Shown: positions 51,966 through 62,086, counted from the stretch's first letter. The stretch: DNA of 64,000 bases from Paenibacillus herberti (GCF_002233675.1 NZ_NMUQ01000001.1:2491005-2555004), one strand, 5' to 3'. Translations and numbers: made by a program. Notes: generated by a model not told the origin, from the sequence alone.

Positions 51966-53534
51966 ATGGATCGTACCAATCCAAGTAAGGAGGCTCTGAT
52001 TTCACATAGGCCTCATAACGCCGATCTTTGCAAGCCTTGCAAAAAAACGAAAAGACCATGCCTCGTCGCCTTTACGCCGCTTCAGGCGGATATTTTCGAG
52101 GGGTTGCTGGATGATCTATCAATAGCCATATCAAACTTATTTGTCCCACCAACAGGCCCGCTCCCGTCTGTCCTTAAGGCGTTGCAAAATCTGATTGTTG
52201 AGCTTCCTCTGACGCTCAGCACTCAGGCCGATCTGCTTGCAGCCACTGAGCTGGCTATTACCGCCTATCAGCAATCGGATGATTGGAGTTCGGCCGCTGT
52301 AGCTTCGACCCAGATTGTGCTCACAGACCTGTACGCACTCAGCCTGGTCGCATGTGTTTCCAGTTCCGTTAAGGATGGGTGGGTCATTCGAGTTCGGAAC
52401 GCCGAAACCAATCTGTCTGGAATTGAAAGCGTCCTTCCTCCTGTTATTTCTGGAACAACTCTTACCTTTAATGGCGGCAATCAACCTATGGTTTTAAGTT
52501 TCAATAGAAGTACCGGTTTGCCAACGGAAGGAGCGATAGTAGGAAGCGGTTTTGTGTCCCAGAGTATCCCCGTTACCACGGATGCAGCCGCCCAAAATCT
52601 TTCAATCGTGCTGGCCGACAATGCGGGGGGAAATAACTATGCGTTTTCCATGCCAGAAGCAGGAACGCTCACTGCGATATCCGGTATTTTCTTTCCAAGC
52701 GGTAACCTTATTGTCAACGGTCCGCCCATTACGATCCAGGCTCAATTGTGCCGCTCTTTTCCTGACGATTCGCCCTATACTCCGTTTGTTGCTATTCCAG
52801 GAACAGCAGTCCAACTGATTCCATCCTTATCGGGGAATGTGACCGGATTCGGTTGTTCAAATAGCCTAACCGGACTCAATATTCCCTTAAATCCGGAGGA
52901 TCGCCTCGTTATTGTATTTTCGATATTTACTGAAGGAGCAGCCACCGTCGATCCTCTAACCATTGTGGGTACTGCGATCGGTGTTCTCGTGATTGCACCA
53001 GTAAATCCCGCTTTGACCAGCCCTATTATTCCGATTGCCAGTCATTTGCCGGTAAATCTGAGTTTTGGCCCTTCTACTCCAACCAACTTTGGCATAGTCG
53101 GTTTTGGATTCAGCGATAATGAACCGTTTCAGTCGTTTGGATCACCAATCATTGTAAATCCGTTAATTAACGGATTTACCACTCCCATTACAGAAGCAGG
53201 AACGATTACGTCAGTTGCGGCGTACTTCGGTATTGAAAGTAATCAAACCCTCCAAAGCCGGATAAATATCCTTGTCGAGGTGTATCTTTACACGCCTGCA
53301 AACAGTACCGCTACCCCAATTGGATCGACACAATTTATACTTGCTACTTTGCAGCCCGGAACATTTACAACAACTTCCCCCGGTGTTCATAATATCCATA
53401 TTACATCATCACCTCCCCTCGTCCCAGGGGATACCTTAATTATGGTGTTTACCGCATTAGGACTCGGGACAACAAGTGGATCGATAGCAGGATGGGTGAG
53501 CGGCGGTATTTCCATCTTGCCTAGTTCGACTTAA
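51966..53534 (+). CDS. BclB-domain array protein 10 (522 aa)
   Basis: This is the first of a distinct subgroup (10 and 13 to 16). The head is DRTNPSKEALISHRPHNADL followed by CKPCKKTKRPC. The helical domain has AYQQSDDWSSAAVASTQIVL in place of the AYEQS...ALIAATQ form, and SLVACVSSSVKDGWVIRVRN. Beta domain 2 carries PLINGFTTPITEAGTITSVA. The end is GWVSGGISILPSST. Its start is 11 bases after AGGAGG, a spacing all members of this subgroup keep. Confidence 0.75.
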   Translation: MDRTNPSKEALISHRPHNADLCKPCKKTKRPCLVAFTPLQADIFEGLLDDLSIAISNLFVPPTGPLPSVLKALQNLIVELPLTLSTQADLLAATELAITAYQQSDDWSSAAVASTQIVLTDLYALSLVACVSSSVKDGWVIRVRNAETNLSGIESVLPPVISGTTLTFNGGNQPMVLSFNRSTGLPTEGAIVGSGFVSQSIPVTTDAAAQNLSIVLADNAGGNNYAFSMPEAGTLTAISGIFFPSGNLIVNGPPITIQAQLCRSFPDDSPYTPFVAIPGTAVQLIPSLSGNVTGFGCSNSLTGLNIPLNPEDRLVIVFSIFTEGAATVDPLTIVGTAIGVLVIAPVNPALTSPIIPIASHLPVNLSFGPSTPTNFGIVGFGFSDNEPFQSFGSPIIVNPLINGFTTPITEAGTITSVAAYFGIESNQTLQSRINILVEVYLYTPANSTATPIGSTQFILATLQPGTFTTTSPGVHNIHITSSPPLVPGDTLIMVFTALGLGTTSGSIAGWVSGGISILPSST

Positions 53535-53540
53535 CCATAT

Positions 53541-53583
53541 AAGGGCCAGCCATAGGTTAGCTTTATGACCTATGGCTGGTCCT
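53541..53583 (+). terminator. Hairpin after array gene 10
   Basis: AAGGGCCAGCCATAGGT pairs with ACCTATGGCTGGTCCT around a 10-nt loop. There is no U-tract after it, so its action as a terminator is uncertain. Confidence 0.6.
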
Positions 53584-53616
53584 AATCTATGCGATCTTGC
53601 GGATTGCCCTAAGCAC

Positions 53617-53652
53617 GTCTTTAAACAAGCCTGAAATACATACAGATAATAC
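53617..53652 (+). promoter_or_regulatory. Conserved array leader, copy 3
   Basis: GTCTTTAAACAAGCCTG, then AAATACATACAGATAATACA, lies directly before array gene 11. It lacks the TTGCTTCA segment found in copies 2, 4 and 5. Confidence 0.5.
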
Positions 53653-53672
53653 AAAGAGGAGGCATTGTCGCC

Positions 53673-55202
53673 ATGAACGATGAACCCTGTCCTAAACCTC
53701 CCGCCCAAGGCTGCATCATCCACTTCACACAGTTGCAAACCAACCTATTTGGACAACTGCTCGATGATCTGACCGCTTCTATCCAGCCCTTCTATATTCC
53801 TCCTGCCGGGCCACTGCCAAATGTGCTTAAAGTGCTGCAAAACCTGTTCAAAACCATGACATCCCTATCTCTACGAGACAAGGCAGATCTGTTCGCTGCT
53901 ACCGAGCTTCCTATTACGGCCTACGAGCAATCGGACGGCTGGTCTGCCGCCCTGATTGCCGCAACTCAGACAACGCTCACGGAGCTGTATGCCTTCAGTT
54001 TGTTAGCATGTGTATCCAGCTCGATCAAGGATGACTGGGTCATCCAAATCAGACTCGCCGAAACCAATCTCGCCGGAGTGTCAGGCTCCACTCCTCCCGT
54101 GATATCTGGAACAGTTCTCACCCTCGATGGCGGTAATGAGCAGACTTTCCTGAGCTATGATCCCGTCACACTCCTGTCGACTGATGGAGCGATACCCGGG
54201 ATTGGATTCACGTCCCCCGGCGTACCGTTCACCACGAGTAATATGGGACTTGATGTGTCCGTCGTATTGACCGGTCAGCAGCCCGAGGCATTTTATTATG
54301 CGTTTTCCATGCCTCAGTCAGCGGTGATTACCGGGATGACGGCCCAGTTCATACCGAGTGACATCCAAATTAGCGGCGTATTTATTGCCGTTCGCGCTCA
54401 GTTATGCCAGGCTGATCCCGACGTCTCGCCGTATGTGCCATTTGACGGCATTCCAGACACGCTCATTCGACTAAGACCTGCCTTGTTCGGTAATACCGCG
54501 AGGATCACTTGTGAGGGTAGCTTGAACGATCTTAACGTTCCCATTGCTGCGGAGGAACGGCTCGTCCTTGTATTTACAATCGTAGCGGAAACGCCGTTCG
54601 GTCCCTCTCCCCCGAACACCATTCAGGGAACTTTGAGCGCAACCATAACGATTGAGCCTGCCAATCCATCCGACCCTCAAATAGATCAAATTATTCCATT
54701 CGCCAGTCAAACGCTGGTTTCACTAGAGACTATGGAAGGCGGCACACCTAGTGCTGGCGCGGTAGTCGGCTTTGGATTCAGCGAAAACTCGATGTTTCCG
54801 CCTGAAGGAGCGCCATTTGTCGTATCTTCCGAACTAAATAGCTTTACGATCCCTATCCCTTTCGGCGGGACAGTTACGTCCATTGCGGCCTATTTCGGCC
54901 TTTTAAGCGGGCAAATTCTAACTGACTCCTTCACCATATTTGTCAGTTTGAATCGGTATAACCCTTCAAATAATACGATTACAAGGGTTAACAATTTATC
55001 GTTTTTCTTGATTAATATTCCCGCTGGCACGTACACGGAAAGCTCACCCGGCATACATGGCCTTTCAAACATGTTCCCCATAGAAATTAATGTGAACTCG
55101 GGAGATCAATTGGTGCTGCTGTTTTCCGTGTCCGCGAACACCTCTGGGCAGGCCGCTATAATTGAGGGCTGGGTGAGCGGGGGGCTATCGATTGGGCCTT
55201 AA
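53673..55202 (+). CDS. BclB-domain array protein 11 (509 aa)
   Basis: It starts MNDEPCPKPPAQGCIIHFTQ, a shortened head with two cysteines, behind GAGGAGG. It is closest to protein 7: ALSYD-like FLSYDPVTLLSTDGAIPGIG and FYYAFSMPQS in beta domain 1. One residue is inserted in the helical domain (KTMTSLSLRDKADL), and AQLCQADP replaces AQLCRALP. It ends GWVSGGLSIGP. It lies far from gene 7 in the array, so the two similar genes were separated by later events. Confidence 0.75.
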   Translation: MNDEPCPKPPAQGCIIHFTQLQTNLFGQLLDDLTASIQPFYIPPAGPLPNVLKVLQNLFKTMTSLSLRDKADLFAATELPITAYEQSDGWSAALIAATQTTLTELYAFSLLACVSSSIKDDWVIQIRLAETNLAGVSGSTPPVISGTVLTLDGGNEQTFLSYDPVTLLSTDGAIPGIGFTSPGVPFTTSNMGLDVSVVLTGQQPEAFYYAFSMPQSAVITGMTAQFIPSDIQISGVFIAVRAQLCQADPDVSPYVPFDGIPDTLIRLRPALFGNTARITCEGSLNDLNVPIAAEERLVLVFTIVAETPFGPSPPNTIQGTLSATITIEPANPSDPQIDQIIPFASQTLVSLETMEGGTPSAGAVVGFGFSENSMFPPEGAPFVVSSELNSFTIPIPFGGTVTSIAAYFGLLSGQILTDSFTIFVSLNRYNPSNNTITRVNNLSFFLINIPAGTYTESSPGIHGLSNMFPIEINVNSGDQLVLLFSVSANTSGQAAIIEGWVSGGLSIGP

Positions 55203-55226
55203 CATTCCATTAGAGGAGGAGTCGCT

Positions 55227-56801
55227 TTGAACCATAATTCCGGTACAAAAACAAAACCTGTTTCCTACAAGCCACATTCTCAAGAGCATTGCAAGCCTTG
55301 TCCAACACCACCTCATAGGAACTGCATCATCCTTTTTACGCCGCTGCAAGCCGATATCTTCGAGGGGCTGCTGGACGATTTGATTGCTTCCATTCAATCT
55401 ATCTACATCCCTCCTGCCGGGCCCTTGCCCAATGTGCTCAAGGTTCTGCAAAATCTGTTCAAAGTCATGCGGCTCTCGCTGCGCGACCAGGCCGGCCTGT
55501 TCGCTGCTACCGAGCTGAATATTACCGCTTATGAACAATCCGAGGGTTGGTCTGACGCTCTTATTGCCGCTACGGGGCAGACGCTCACCGAGTTGTACGC
55601 CTTTAGTCTGCTGGCCTGCGTATCCGCTCCAGTTAAAGACGGCTGGGTCATCCGAATCCGATTAGCCGAAACGAACTTAGCCGGCATAACTAATATTGTT
55701 CCGCCTGCCACCCCAGGAACACTCGTAGTATTGGACGGTGGGAATACTACCACCTCGCTCAGCTTAAACAAGTTAACAGGCCTTCCGGCACAAGGCGCAA
55801 TTCCGATCATTAATTTTACATCGGAAGGCATACCCGTCACGACAAACAGTTTAGGGCAAAATGTATCCATTGTACTTGCCAATAATTTAGGAGAAGACAA
55901 CTTTGCCTTTTCCGTGCCTCAATCAAGTACCATTACCTCTATTACGGCAAGCTTTTCTCCGTTGCCCACTACGATTTCAGGCGCCACGATTACGGTTCAA
56001 GTCCAGCTTTGCCGGGCTTTGCCGGACATCTCCCTTTACCAGCCTTTTGTCGCCATCCCGGGAACGGTTGCTTCGTTAAGCCCCGGTTTATTTGGAAGCA
56101 TAACAGAAAATTTTTCATGTCAAATCAATCAAACTGGACTCAGTATCCCTGTAGATGCCGAGGACCGGCTCGTCCTCGTATTTACGATCTCTTCTTCCGA
56201 ACCAAACCCCGTTCCCGACGTTCTTCTTGGCACACTCGAGGGAACCATAACCTTTGTGCCCACTCAAGGGGTAGCAATCGGTCAAATTGTACCGTTTGCC
56301 AGCCGGCTTACAGTTGATTTGTCTGGAAATGCTACCGCCGAGGCTCTAACTCTCGGAGTCGTGGGCTTTGGAAACAGCAACACCCAAATTAATTCTAACC
56401 CAGGGACCCTTAGTCCAGTTAATGCGAGCGGCTTCATGGCGTTCACCGTCCCGATTCAACAAGGCGGAACGCTTACCTCATTAGCCGCTTATTTTAGCCT
56501 GACAAGCGGATCGATATTGCCGGAATCTCCTGCCACGGTAGTCGCAGTATACCGCTTCACAAATACAAGCAGTCAAGCAGCTGTCTTGAGTTTTGATGCG
56601 ATTACGAATTTATCTATTCTGCCGCCAGGCACATACACGGAAACATCTCCTGCCTCGCACGGAACCCTAACCGGATTGAACGTTCCTGTTAACGCCGGCG
56701 ACCGATTACTGATCGTATTTTCGATGAATTTTACTTTCATTGCTGGAGCAATAACGGGCTGGGGGAGCGGAGGTGCCTTTATCGAGCTTAATTCCGATTG
56801 A
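55227..56801 (+). CDS. BclB-domain array protein 12 (524 aa)
   Basis: It starts at TTG 55227, seven bases after GAGGAGG (55213-55219). Its head HSQEHCKPCPTPPHRNC matches proteins 3, 4 and 9. Beta domain 2 is the most divergent in the array: it lacks the usual GFGFSDNEPF run (GFGNSNTQINS instead) and ends GWGSGGAFIELNSD rather than WASGGISIGPSS. The same odd ending recurs in the fragment at the array end. The cysteine of beta domain 1 is in a changed setting (NFSCQINQTG). A strong hairpin follows. Confidence 0.75.
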   Translation: MNHNSGTKTKPVSYKPHSQEHCKPCPTPPHRNCIILFTPLQADIFEGLLDDLIASIQSIYIPPAGPLPNVLKVLQNLFKVMRLSLRDQAGLFAATELNITAYEQSEGWSDALIAATGQTLTELYAFSLLACVSAPVKDGWVIRIRLAETNLAGITNIVPPATPGTLVVLDGGNTTTSLSLNKLTGLPAQGAIPIINFTSEGIPVTTNSLGQNVSIVLANNLGEDNFAFSVPQSSTITSITASFSPLPTTISGATITVQVQLCRALPDISLYQPFVAIPGTVASLSPGLFGSITENFSCQINQTGLSIPVDAEDRLVLVFTISSSEPNPVPDVLLGTLEGTITFVPTQGVAIGQIVPFASRLTVDLSGNATAEALTLGVVGFGNSNTQINSNPGTLSPVNASGFMAFTVPIQQGGTLTSLAAYFSLTSGSILPESPATVVAVYRFTNTSSQAAVLSFDAITNLSILPPGTYTETSPASHGTLTGLNVPVNAGDRLLIVFSMNFTFIAGAITGWGSGGAFIELNSD

Positions 56802-56809
56802 ACGCATAA

Positions 56810-56852
56810 GGGGGCCTGCTGGCGTCATCTTCATGATGCCAGCAGGCCCCTT
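56810..56852 (+). terminator. Terminator after array gene 12
   Basis: GGGGGCCTGCTGGC and GCCAGCAGGCCCC form the stem with an inner TCAT/ATGA and loop CTTC, followed by TTCTC. It is nearly the same as the hairpin after gene 9. Confidence 0.8.
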
Positions 56853-56946
56853 CTCATATAAAGAAGCGATTATTTGCTTTGCAGGTAAAAGCATTTGCGG
56901 CACACACGACGATGCCTATTACGCATTCGAAAATTTACTCAACCTC

Positions 56947-56991
56947 GTCTTTAGACAAGACCAGAATACATACTCATAATACAGTTGCTTC
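56947..56991 (+). promoter_or_regulatory. Conserved array leader, copy 4
   Basis: GTCTTTAGACAAG, then AATACATACTCATAATACAG and TTGCTTCA lead to AGAGGAGG and array gene 13. The box is CATACTCATAATAC, slightly changed from the other copies. Confidence 0.45.
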
Positions 56992-57011
56992 AAGAGGAGG
57001 CTTAGAAGATT

Positions 57012-58592
57012 ATGGACCTTAACATCTCAAGTAAAGATGCTCTAATTTCAAACAGGCCTCATAATGCCGATCATTGCAAGCCTTGCAAAAAAACGAAAAA
57101 ACCCTGCCTCGTCTCCTTTACTCCCCTTCAGGCGGATATTTTCGAAGGACTGCTCGATAATCTGGCGGCTGCCATACAAAACTCTTTTGTCCCGCCAGCA
57201 GGACCTCTCCCGGCTGTATTAAAAGTGCTGCAAAACCTCATTGTTGAATTGCCTCTCACGCTGAGCGCTCAGGCCGATCTGCTCGCAGCCACTGAGCTGG
57301 CTATTAACGCCTACCAGCAATCGGAAGGCTGGAGCTCGGCCGCTGTAGCCTCGACCCAGATTGTACTCACAGACCTGTATGCCCTCAGCCTGGTCGCATG
57401 TGTATCCAGTACCGTCAAGGATGGGTGGGTCATCCGAGTTAGGCTCGCCGAAACTAATCTGGCTGGAATTGAAAGCGGCGTTCCTCCTGTTATTTCAGGA
57501 ACGACCCTTGTCTTTGACGGCGGCAATCAAACTATGGATTTAAGCTTTAATAATACTACGGGTCTGCCAACTAGAGGGGTGATAGCAGGAATCGGCTTTG
57601 TGTCCCCAGGTATTCCCGTTACCACGACTGGCGGCGTCGAAAATGTTTCAATTGTACTGGCCGACAACACCGGGGGGAACAATTATGCTTTTTCCATGCC
57701 CCGGGCAGGAACACTCACCGCAATGACAGCTAGTTTCTTCCCGGCTAACGTTAATATTGAAGGTCCGCCTATTACGATTCTGGCTCAATTGTGTCGCGCC
57801 CTTCCTAGTGATTCTCCTTATACTCCGTTTGTTCCAATCCCAGATACCACGATTCAGCTTATTCCTTCTTTATCGGGAGATGTGTCCGGTATCAATTGTG
57901 CAGGCAGTTTAAACGGACTGAATATTACTCTTAATCCGGAGGATCGCCTCATTCTTTTATTTACAGTATTTACAATCGGAACAGCTACAGCCGATCCTGC
58001 AACTATTCTGGGTAGCGGAAGCGGTGTTCTTTCGATAGCACCGGTGAACGCTCCTCCTACTGCAAACGTCCCTATTATTCCACTTGCCAGTCACTTGCCG
58101 ATCAGCCTAAATTTCAACAATACAGGCACTTCAACCAGCGCTGGAATAGTCGGCTTTGGATTCAGCGATAATGAACCGTTCCAGTCGTCTACATCACCGA
58201 TCATTGTAAATCCGTTAATTAACGGATTTACCTCTCCTCTTGCAGAAGGGGGAACGATCACCTCAATTTCTGCTTACTTCGGTGTTCAAAGCAATCAAGC
58301 CGTGCAACAACCCCTAACTGTTTTTGTCGAGCTGTATCGATACACGACTGCAAACAGCACGGCTATTCCGATTGCAAATACGCAATTTACGCTGCCTGTT
58401 CTGCCGATTGGAACATATACGACAACTTCCCCTAGCACGCATCGAATCTTTACCCCAACCCAAATTATCACAGTCGGCGTGGGAGAGCGCTTAGTTATGG
58501 TATTTACCGCTCAAACAAACCCGACATTAAATGGTGGATCGATTGTAGCTTGGGCGAGCGGAGGCATATCCATCGCGCTAGTTCAACCTTGA
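57012..58592 (+). CDS. BclB-domain array protein 13 (526 aa)
   Basis: The head MDLNISSKDALISNRPHNAD is followed by HCKPCKKTKKPC, as in the subgroup of protein 10. The helical domain reads AINAYQQSEGWSSAAVAST. Beta domain 1 keeps both cysteines (AQLCRALP, INCAGSL), and beta domain 2 carries PLINGFTSPLAEGGTITSIS. It ends AWASGGISIALVQP, with alanine for the usual glycine before WASGG. It opens the last long run, genes 13 to 15, which appear to share the one leader. Confidence 0.75.
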   Translation: MDLNISSKDALISNRPHNADHCKPCKKTKKPCLVSFTPLQADIFEGLLDNLAAAIQNSFVPPAGPLPAVLKVLQNLIVELPLTLSAQADLLAATELAINAYQQSEGWSSAAVASTQIVLTDLYALSLVACVSSTVKDGWVIRVRLAETNLAGIESGVPPVISGTTLVFDGGNQTMDLSFNNTTGLPTRGVIAGIGFVSPGIPVTTTGGVENVSIVLADNTGGNNYAFSMPRAGTLTAMTASFFPANVNIEGPPITILAQLCRALPSDSPYTPFVPIPDTTIQLIPSLSGDVSGINCAGSLNGLNITLNPEDRLILLFTVFTIGTATADPATILGSGSGVLSIAPVNAPPTANVPIIPLASHLPISLNFNNTGTSTSAGIVGFGFSDNEPFQSSTSPIIVNPLINGFTSPLAEGGTITSISAYFGVQSNQAVQQPLTVFVELYRYTTANSTAIPIANTQFTLPVLPIGTYTTTSPSTHRIFTPTQIITVGVGERLVMVFTAQTNPTLNGGSIVAWASGGISIALVQP

Positions 58593-58651
58593 CAACTTAA
58601 GGGCCGAATTGATGCAAATAAAGGAGTTCCTTCGAGGAGGTGTAGAAAATT

Positions 58652-60241
58652 ATGGATCGTAACAATCCAAGTAAAAAGGCTCTGATATCAAACCGGCCTC
58701 ATAACGCCGACCATTGCAAGCCTTGTAAAATAACGAGAAAGCCTTGCCTCGTCAACTTTACGCCTCTTCAGGCAGATATTTTTGAAGGACTGCTGGATGA
58801 TCTTGCGGCTGCCATACAAAATTCGTTTGTCCCGCCAGCAGGCCCCCTCCCGGCTGTACTAAAAGTGTTTCAAAATCTGATTGTTGACCTGCCCCTCACA
58901 CTAAGCGCTCAGGCCGATCTACTTGCAGCCACAGAGATGGCTATTAACGCCTATCAGCAGTCGAAAGGCTGGAGTTCGGCCGCTGTAGCTTCGACCCAGA
59001 TTGTGCTCACAGACCTGTATGCCCTCAGCCTGGTCGCCTGTGTCGCAAGTACCGTCAAGGATGGGTGGGTCATTCGAGTTAGACTCGCCGAAACCAATCT
59101 GGCTGGAATTGAAAGCGGCGTTCCTCCTGTTATTTCAGGAACGAGCCTTTTCTTTGGCGGCGGTAATCAAACGATGAGGTTAAGCTTCAACGGAAGTACG
59201 GGGCTGCCAACTGAAGGGGTAATAGTAGGAACCGATTTTGTATCCCAAAGCATCCCCGTTACCACAACTGGCAGCGCCGAAAATATTTCGATTGTGCTGA
59301 CCGACAATTCCGGTGGGAACAACTATGCTTTTTCCATGCCTCAGCCGGGAATGCTCACATCGTTGTCCGCTAATTTCACCCCAAGCAGTAACCTTGTTAT
59401 TAACGGTCCGCCTATTACGATTCTGGCTCAGCTGTGTCGCGCCCTTCCTGACGATTCTCCTTATACGCCGTTTGTTGCAATTCCAGGGACCACCGTCCAG
59501 CTGGTTCCATCCTTATCGGGAAATGTGTCCGGAATCGTTTGTTCAGGGAGCCTGAACGGACTTAACGTCTCCCTTAATCCGGAGGATCGCCTCGTTCTTG
59601 TATTTACAATATTTACAGCCATAACAGGCGCTGCAGCAGATCCTACAACCATTGCAGGTACCGGAGGCAGCATTATCACGATTGATTCAGTAAGTCTACC
59701 TCCAATTCCATTCAATATTATTCCGTTGGCCAGTCACTTACCCGTAAAGCTTAATTTTGACGCTACTGGCGCTCCAGTCACCGCGGGAATAATAGGTTTT
59801 GGATTCAGCAATACTGAAACGTTCTCATCGTTTACATCACCGATCACTGTTCCGTCGATATTTACCGAATTCACCTCACCCATTACAGAAGAGGGAACGC
59901 TCGCGACAATTGCGGCTTACTTCGGAGTTGAGAGCAATCAAACTCTACTTGAACCGATCAACATCTTTGTCCAGCTGTATCGATATACACCTGCAAATAA
60001 CATGATTACTCCGATTGCACCAACGCTATTTATGCTTCCTCTTCTGTCGGCCGGAACATACACGACAACTTCTCCCGGCTTGCATAGTCTCTTTATCACA
60101 CCCTCAAACATAGCCATCAACGTCAACCCGGGGGACCGCTTAGTTATGGTGTTTACCGCTCTAAGACTTAATGCAACTAGTAGTGTGTCAATTGCAGGCT
60201 GGGTAAGCGGGGGCATATCCATCGGGCCTAGTTTTACTTAA
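58652..60241 (+). CDS. BclB-domain array protein 14 (529 aa)
   Basis: It starts MDRNNPSKKALISNRPHNAD behind GAGGAGG with the subgroup's 11-base spacing, and has the head HCKPCKITRKPC. A change from LAATELAIN to LAATEMAIN is shared with protein 15, so these two neighbours are probably the most recent duplicates. Beta domain 1 has FFGGGNQTMRLSFNGSTGLP. There is no full leader in the 59-bp gap before it. It ends GWVSGGISIGPSFT. Confidence 0.75.
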   Translation: MDRNNPSKKALISNRPHNADHCKPCKITRKPCLVNFTPLQADIFEGLLDDLAAAIQNSFVPPAGPLPAVLKVFQNLIVDLPLTLSAQADLLAATEMAINAYQQSKGWSSAAVASTQIVLTDLYALSLVACVASTVKDGWVIRVRLAETNLAGIESGVPPVISGTSLFFGGGNQTMRLSFNGSTGLPTEGVIVGTDFVSQSIPVTTTGSAENISIVLTDNSGGNNYAFSMPQPGMLTSLSANFTPSSNLVINGPPITILAQLCRALPDDSPYTPFVAIPGTTVQLVPSLSGNVSGIVCSGSLNGLNVSLNPEDRLVLVFTIFTAITGAAADPTTIAGTGGSIITIDSVSLPPIPFNIIPLASHLPVKLNFDATGAPVTAGIIGFGFSNTETFSSFTSPITVPSIFTEFTSPITEEGTLATIAAYFGVESNQTLLEPINIFVQLYRYTPANNMITPIAPTLFMLPLLSAGTYTTTSPGLHSLFITPSNIAINVNPGDRLVMVFTALRLNATSSVSIAGWVSGGISIGPSFT

Positions 60242-60279
60242 AGATAATACAGCTGCTTCAAGAGGAGGTATAGGTGAAT

Positions 60280-61872
60280 ATGGACCGTAATGACTCAAGT
60301 AAAAATGCTTTAATATCAAGCAGGCCTCATAACGCCGATCATTGCAAGCCTTGCAAAATAACAAAAAAACCATGCCTCGTCACTTTTACGCCCCTTCAGG
60401 CGGATATTTTTGAGGGCCTGCTGGATGATCTGGCAGCTGCCATACAAAACTCGTTTGTCCCGCCAGCAGGACCGCTCCCATCCATTCTAAAAGTACTTCA
60501 AAATCTGATTGTAGAATTGCCTCTGACGCTGAACGCTCAAGCCAATCTGCTTGCAGCCACAGAGATGGCTATTAACGCCTATCAGCAGTCGCAAGGCTGG
60601 AGTTCGGCCGCTGTAGCTTCGACCCAGATCGTGCTCACAGACCTGTACGCCCTCAGCCTCGTAGCCTGTGTCGCAAGTACCGTCAAGGATGGGTGGGTCA
60701 TTAGAGTTAGGCTCGCCGAAACCAATCTGGCTGGAATTGAAAGCGGCGTTCCTCCTGTTATTTCAGGAACGACCCTTTCCTTTGACGGTGGTAATGAGAC
60801 TATGGTTTTAAGCTTCAACCCCAGTACGGGTCTGCCAACTGAAGGGGTGATAGCAGGAACCGGCTTTGTGTCCCAAAGTATCCCCGTTACAACGACCAGT
60901 GGCGTCGCAAATGTTTCAATTGTACTGGCCGATAATCTTGGGGGGAACAACTATGCTTTTTCCATGCCCCGGGCAGGAACACTTACCTCGATGACCGCCA
61001 ATTTCAATACAGGCAATAACCTTGTTGTTAACGGTCCGCCTATTACGGTTGTGGCCCAGCTGTGCCGTGCCCTTCCCAATGATTCTCCTTATACTCCGTT
61101 TGTTGCTATTCCAGGGGCCTCCGTCCAGTTGCTTCCATCCTTATCGGGAAATGTTTCCGCAATTGAAGTTTCAGGCAGCTTGACCGGACTCAACATTTCC
61201 CTTAATCCGGAGGATCGCCTCGTTCTTCTATTTACAATATTTACAGCCACAACAAGCACGACCGCCGATCCTACAACCATTGTGGGCATTGGGGGCGGTA
61301 CGCTCACAATTGAACCGGTAAATCTGCCTGCTGATTCATTCGGCCCTATTATTCCACTGGCCAGTCACTTGCCCGTAACATTAAATTTTGACGCTACTGG
61401 CTCTCCAATCGACGCCGGAGTGATCGCCTTTGGATTCAGCAGTAATGAACAGTTCACATCGTTTGGGCTGCCGATTATTGTAAACCCATTAATTAACGGA
61501 TTTACCTCTCCCATTACAGAAGAGCAAACGATCACGTCAATTGCGGCTTACTTCGGTGTTGAAAGTAATCAAACATTAGAGCAACCTATTAATATCTTTG
61601 TCCAGTTGTATCGGTATACGCCTGCAAACAGCACAGCTACTCCGATTCCAGATACAGTATTTTTGCTTTCTGCTCTGCAGGCAGGAACATTTACGACAAC
61701 TTCTCCCGGTCTGCATTTTATCTTTACCGTACTCCCATTCGGAAGCGTCAACGTCAACCCCGGGGACCGCTTAATTATGGTGTTTACCGCACAAAATCTT
61801 ACTGCAACAAGTGGTGTGTCGATTTCTGGCTGGGCGAGCGGAGGTATCTCTCTCGCGCCTCCTTTTCCTTGA
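60280..61872 (+). CDS. BclB-domain array protein 15 (530 aa)
   Basis: It starts MDRNDSSKNALISSRPHNAD; ATG 60280 is chosen over GTG 60274 because it keeps the 11-base spacing from AGAGGAGG seen in its relatives. The head is HCKPCKITKKPC. The second cysteine of beta domain 1 is lost (AIEVSGSL). The gap after gene 14 is only 38 bp and holds a truncated leader, ATAATACAGCTGCTTCA, without the CATACAA part, so it probably depends on the upstream promoter. It ends GWASGGISLAPPFP. Confidence 0.75.
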   Translation: MDRNDSSKNALISSRPHNADHCKPCKITKKPCLVTFTPLQADIFEGLLDDLAAAIQNSFVPPAGPLPSILKVLQNLIVELPLTLNAQANLLAATEMAINAYQQSQGWSSAAVASTQIVLTDLYALSLVACVASTVKDGWVIRVRLAETNLAGIESGVPPVISGTTLSFDGGNETMVLSFNPSTGLPTEGVIAGTGFVSQSIPVTTTSGVANVSIVLADNLGGNNYAFSMPRAGTLTSMTANFNTGNNLVVNGPPITVVAQLCRALPNDSPYTPFVAIPGASVQLLPSLSGNVSAIEVSGSLTGLNISLNPEDRLVLLFTIFTATTSTTADPTTIVGIGGGTLTIEPVNLPADSFGPIIPLASHLPVTLNFDATGSPIDAGVIAFGFSSNEQFTSFGLPIIVNPLINGFTSPITEEQTITSIAAYFGVESNQTLEQPINIFVQLYRYTPANSTATPIPDTVFLLSALQAGTFTTTSPGLHFIFTVLPFGSVNVNPGDRLIMVFTAQNLTATSGVSISGWASGGISLAPPFP

Positions 61873-62021
61873 CAACATACGGGTCAGCCTTAGGTCCTTA
61901 GGTCAGCTTCACGACTTAAGGCAGGCCCCTTCGCATGCAGCTATTATTTGCTTTGCAAGCAATATCAGCTGCGGCACACACGACGATGCCGACTATTCTT
62001 TCGCGAATTTGACTCATACGC
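61873..62021. other. Spacer after array gene 15
   Basis: A weak hairpin (GGGTCAGCCTTAGG...AAGGCAGGCCC) is followed by TTATTTGCTTTGCAAGC and ACACGACGATGCCGA. These words are shared with the spacers after genes 9 and 12, so the spacer was copied together with the genes. Confidence 0.6.
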
Positions 62022-62068
62022 GTCTTTAAACAAGCCCGGAATACATACAAATAATATAGTTGCTTCAC
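62022..62068 (+). promoter_or_regulatory. Conserved array leader, copy 5
   Basis: GTCTTTAAACAAGCCCG, then AATACATACAAATAATATAG and TTGCTTCA lead to GGGGAGG and array gene 16. Confidence 0.5.
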
Positions 62069-62086
62069 GGGGAGGTATAGAAGATT

